In this document: in pieces, positions 5,620 through 6,183 of the stretch | How the letters are laid out: the number at the start of each line of letters is the position of its first letter | How positions within the stretch are numbered: the stretch's first letter is position 1 | NCBI GenBank assembly: GCA_003154255.1 | Contig: PMCY01000034.1 | Coordinates: forward strand, 1-6,183 | From: Candidatus Aminicenantota bacterium | Lineage (GTDB): Bacteria > Acidobacteriota > Aminicenantia > Aminicenantales > UBA4085 | DNA length: 6,183 nt | Direction: 5' to 3' | The notes under the pieces: model-generated | Databases searched by the model: none | Seen by the model: the letters and a program-made list of their open reading frames with translations, nothing else | What the model was told of the DNA's origin: nothing | Position numbers and translations under genes: made by a program

Positions 5620-6183
5620 TGAACGCAAAAAGGATCTTTAATTTGAGCCTGGCCGTACTGACCCTCATCGCTTCTTTGATGGCGGTCCCGGCCCCGGGCC
5701 AGGCGCCGGGGACGGCCCCGAACTATAAGAAATGGCTGGAGGAAGAGGTCGTCTATATCATCACGCCGCTCGAGCGCGAGGTGTTCAACAAGCTCCAGAC
5801 CGATCGGGAGCGCGATCTTTTCATCGAGGCCTTCTGGAAGCATCGCGAAGCGGGGGACGCGGGGAAGGAAAAGAGCTTCCGGGCCGAGCACTACCGACGC
5901 ATCACCTATGCCAATCATTATTATGGAAGGACCTCGCCGCTTCCCGGTTGGCGGACGGACCGCGGCCGGATGTATATCATTCTGGGCGAACCCATGAGCG
6001 TGTCCAAATATGACGCCAAGGCCGACCTTTATCCCACCGAAGTCTGGTTTTACCAGAACAAGGAGAATCTGGGCCTGCCGGCCGGCTTCAATTTGGTTTT
6101 TTTCCAGGAACGGGGATCCGGGGATTATAAGCTCTACAGCCCGGCCAAGGACGGGCCGCAAGCCCTGATGACCACATATACCG
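5619..6183 (+). CDS. Exported GWxTD-domain protein, N-terminal part; 3' end outside window
   Basis: The ATG at 5619-5621 shares its A with the TGA of the serine dehydratase gene (TGATG), and the frame stays open for 188 codons to the window edge. AAGGAG (5600-5605) lies 13 nt upstream, long for an SD, so coupling to the previous gene is likely; a TTG at 5616 is a possible alternative start. Residues 1-29 look like a Sec signal peptide (Lys4-Arg5, a hydrophobic stretch, small residues up to GQA), so the mature protein is periplasmic or surface-facing. The mature part begins with a helical segment typical of the family (YKKWLEEEVVYIITPLE, then FIEAFWKHRE at 68-77) and reaches GWRTD at 110-114, the motif that names the family, followed by GRMYIILGEP (116-125). 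GWxTD proteins are widespread in Acidobacteriota, Aminicenantes and relatives; their biochemical role is unknown to me and none is assigned here. Confidence 0.88.
   Translation, partial: MNAKRIFNLSLAVLTLIASLMAVPAPGQAPGTAPNYKKWLEEEVVYIITPLEREVFNKLQTDRERDLFIEAFWKHREAGDAGKEKSFRAEHYRRITYANHYYGRTSPLPGWRTDRGRMYIILGEPMSVSKYDAKADLYPTEVWFYQNKENLGLPAGFNLVFFQERGSGDYKLYSPAKDGPQALMTTYT

Noticed and set aside
5235..6161. 308-codon minus-strand open frame across the serine dehydratase / GWxTD junction
   Set aside because: It crosses two well-supported plus-strand genes and shows no family motif; it is a mirror of their codon use.

Overview
This window comes from a GC-rich, Gram-negative bacterium (outer-membrane TonB-dependent receptor, secreted proteins with signal peptides). 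The receptor carries an N-terminal carboxypeptidase-regulatory-like domain. The last gene encodes a GWxTD-domain protein. Together these fit the Acidobacteriota / Candidatus Aminicenantes neighbourhood. That placement is an inference from protein style, not a database result.

Layout: all four genes lie on the + strand. (1) 2-982 is the 3' part of an L-rhamnose/H+ symporter gene (rhaT family). It runs without a stop into an NTF2/SnoaL-like domain, so it is either a RhaT-NTF2 fusion or two products sharing one frame. (2) 983-1235 is an AT-rich intergenic region with a strong sigma70-type promoter (TTGACA, then TTATAT/TATATT), a dyad in the promoter spacer, and a structured leader of about 170 nt. 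(3) 1236-3980 encodes a 914-residue TonB-dependent outer-membrane receptor with a GTG start and an ideal Shine-Dalgarno (SD). A perfect rho-independent terminator follows at 4024-4067. (4) 4180-5619 encodes a single-chain, iron-sulfur L-serine ammonia-lyase with no visible SD. (5) 5619-6183 is the start of an exported GWxTD-domain protein. Its ATG overlaps the serine dehydratase stop by one base (TGATG), and it runs off the window.

How the genes may work together: RhaT and the receptor could be successive steps of uptake (outer then inner membrane), but the receptor has its own promoter and no substrate can be read from sequence. The serine dehydratase and the GWxTD gene form a second unit, probably co-transcribed and translationally coupled. 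The perfect terminator separates the two units.

No CRISPR array, insertion sequence, tRNA, rRNA or phage gene was seen. The most unusual points are the RhaT-NTF2 junction with its embedded ribosome-binding site, the structured receptor leader with a possible anti-SD, and the coupling of serine dehydratase to a secreted GWxTD protein. None of these proves a new system.
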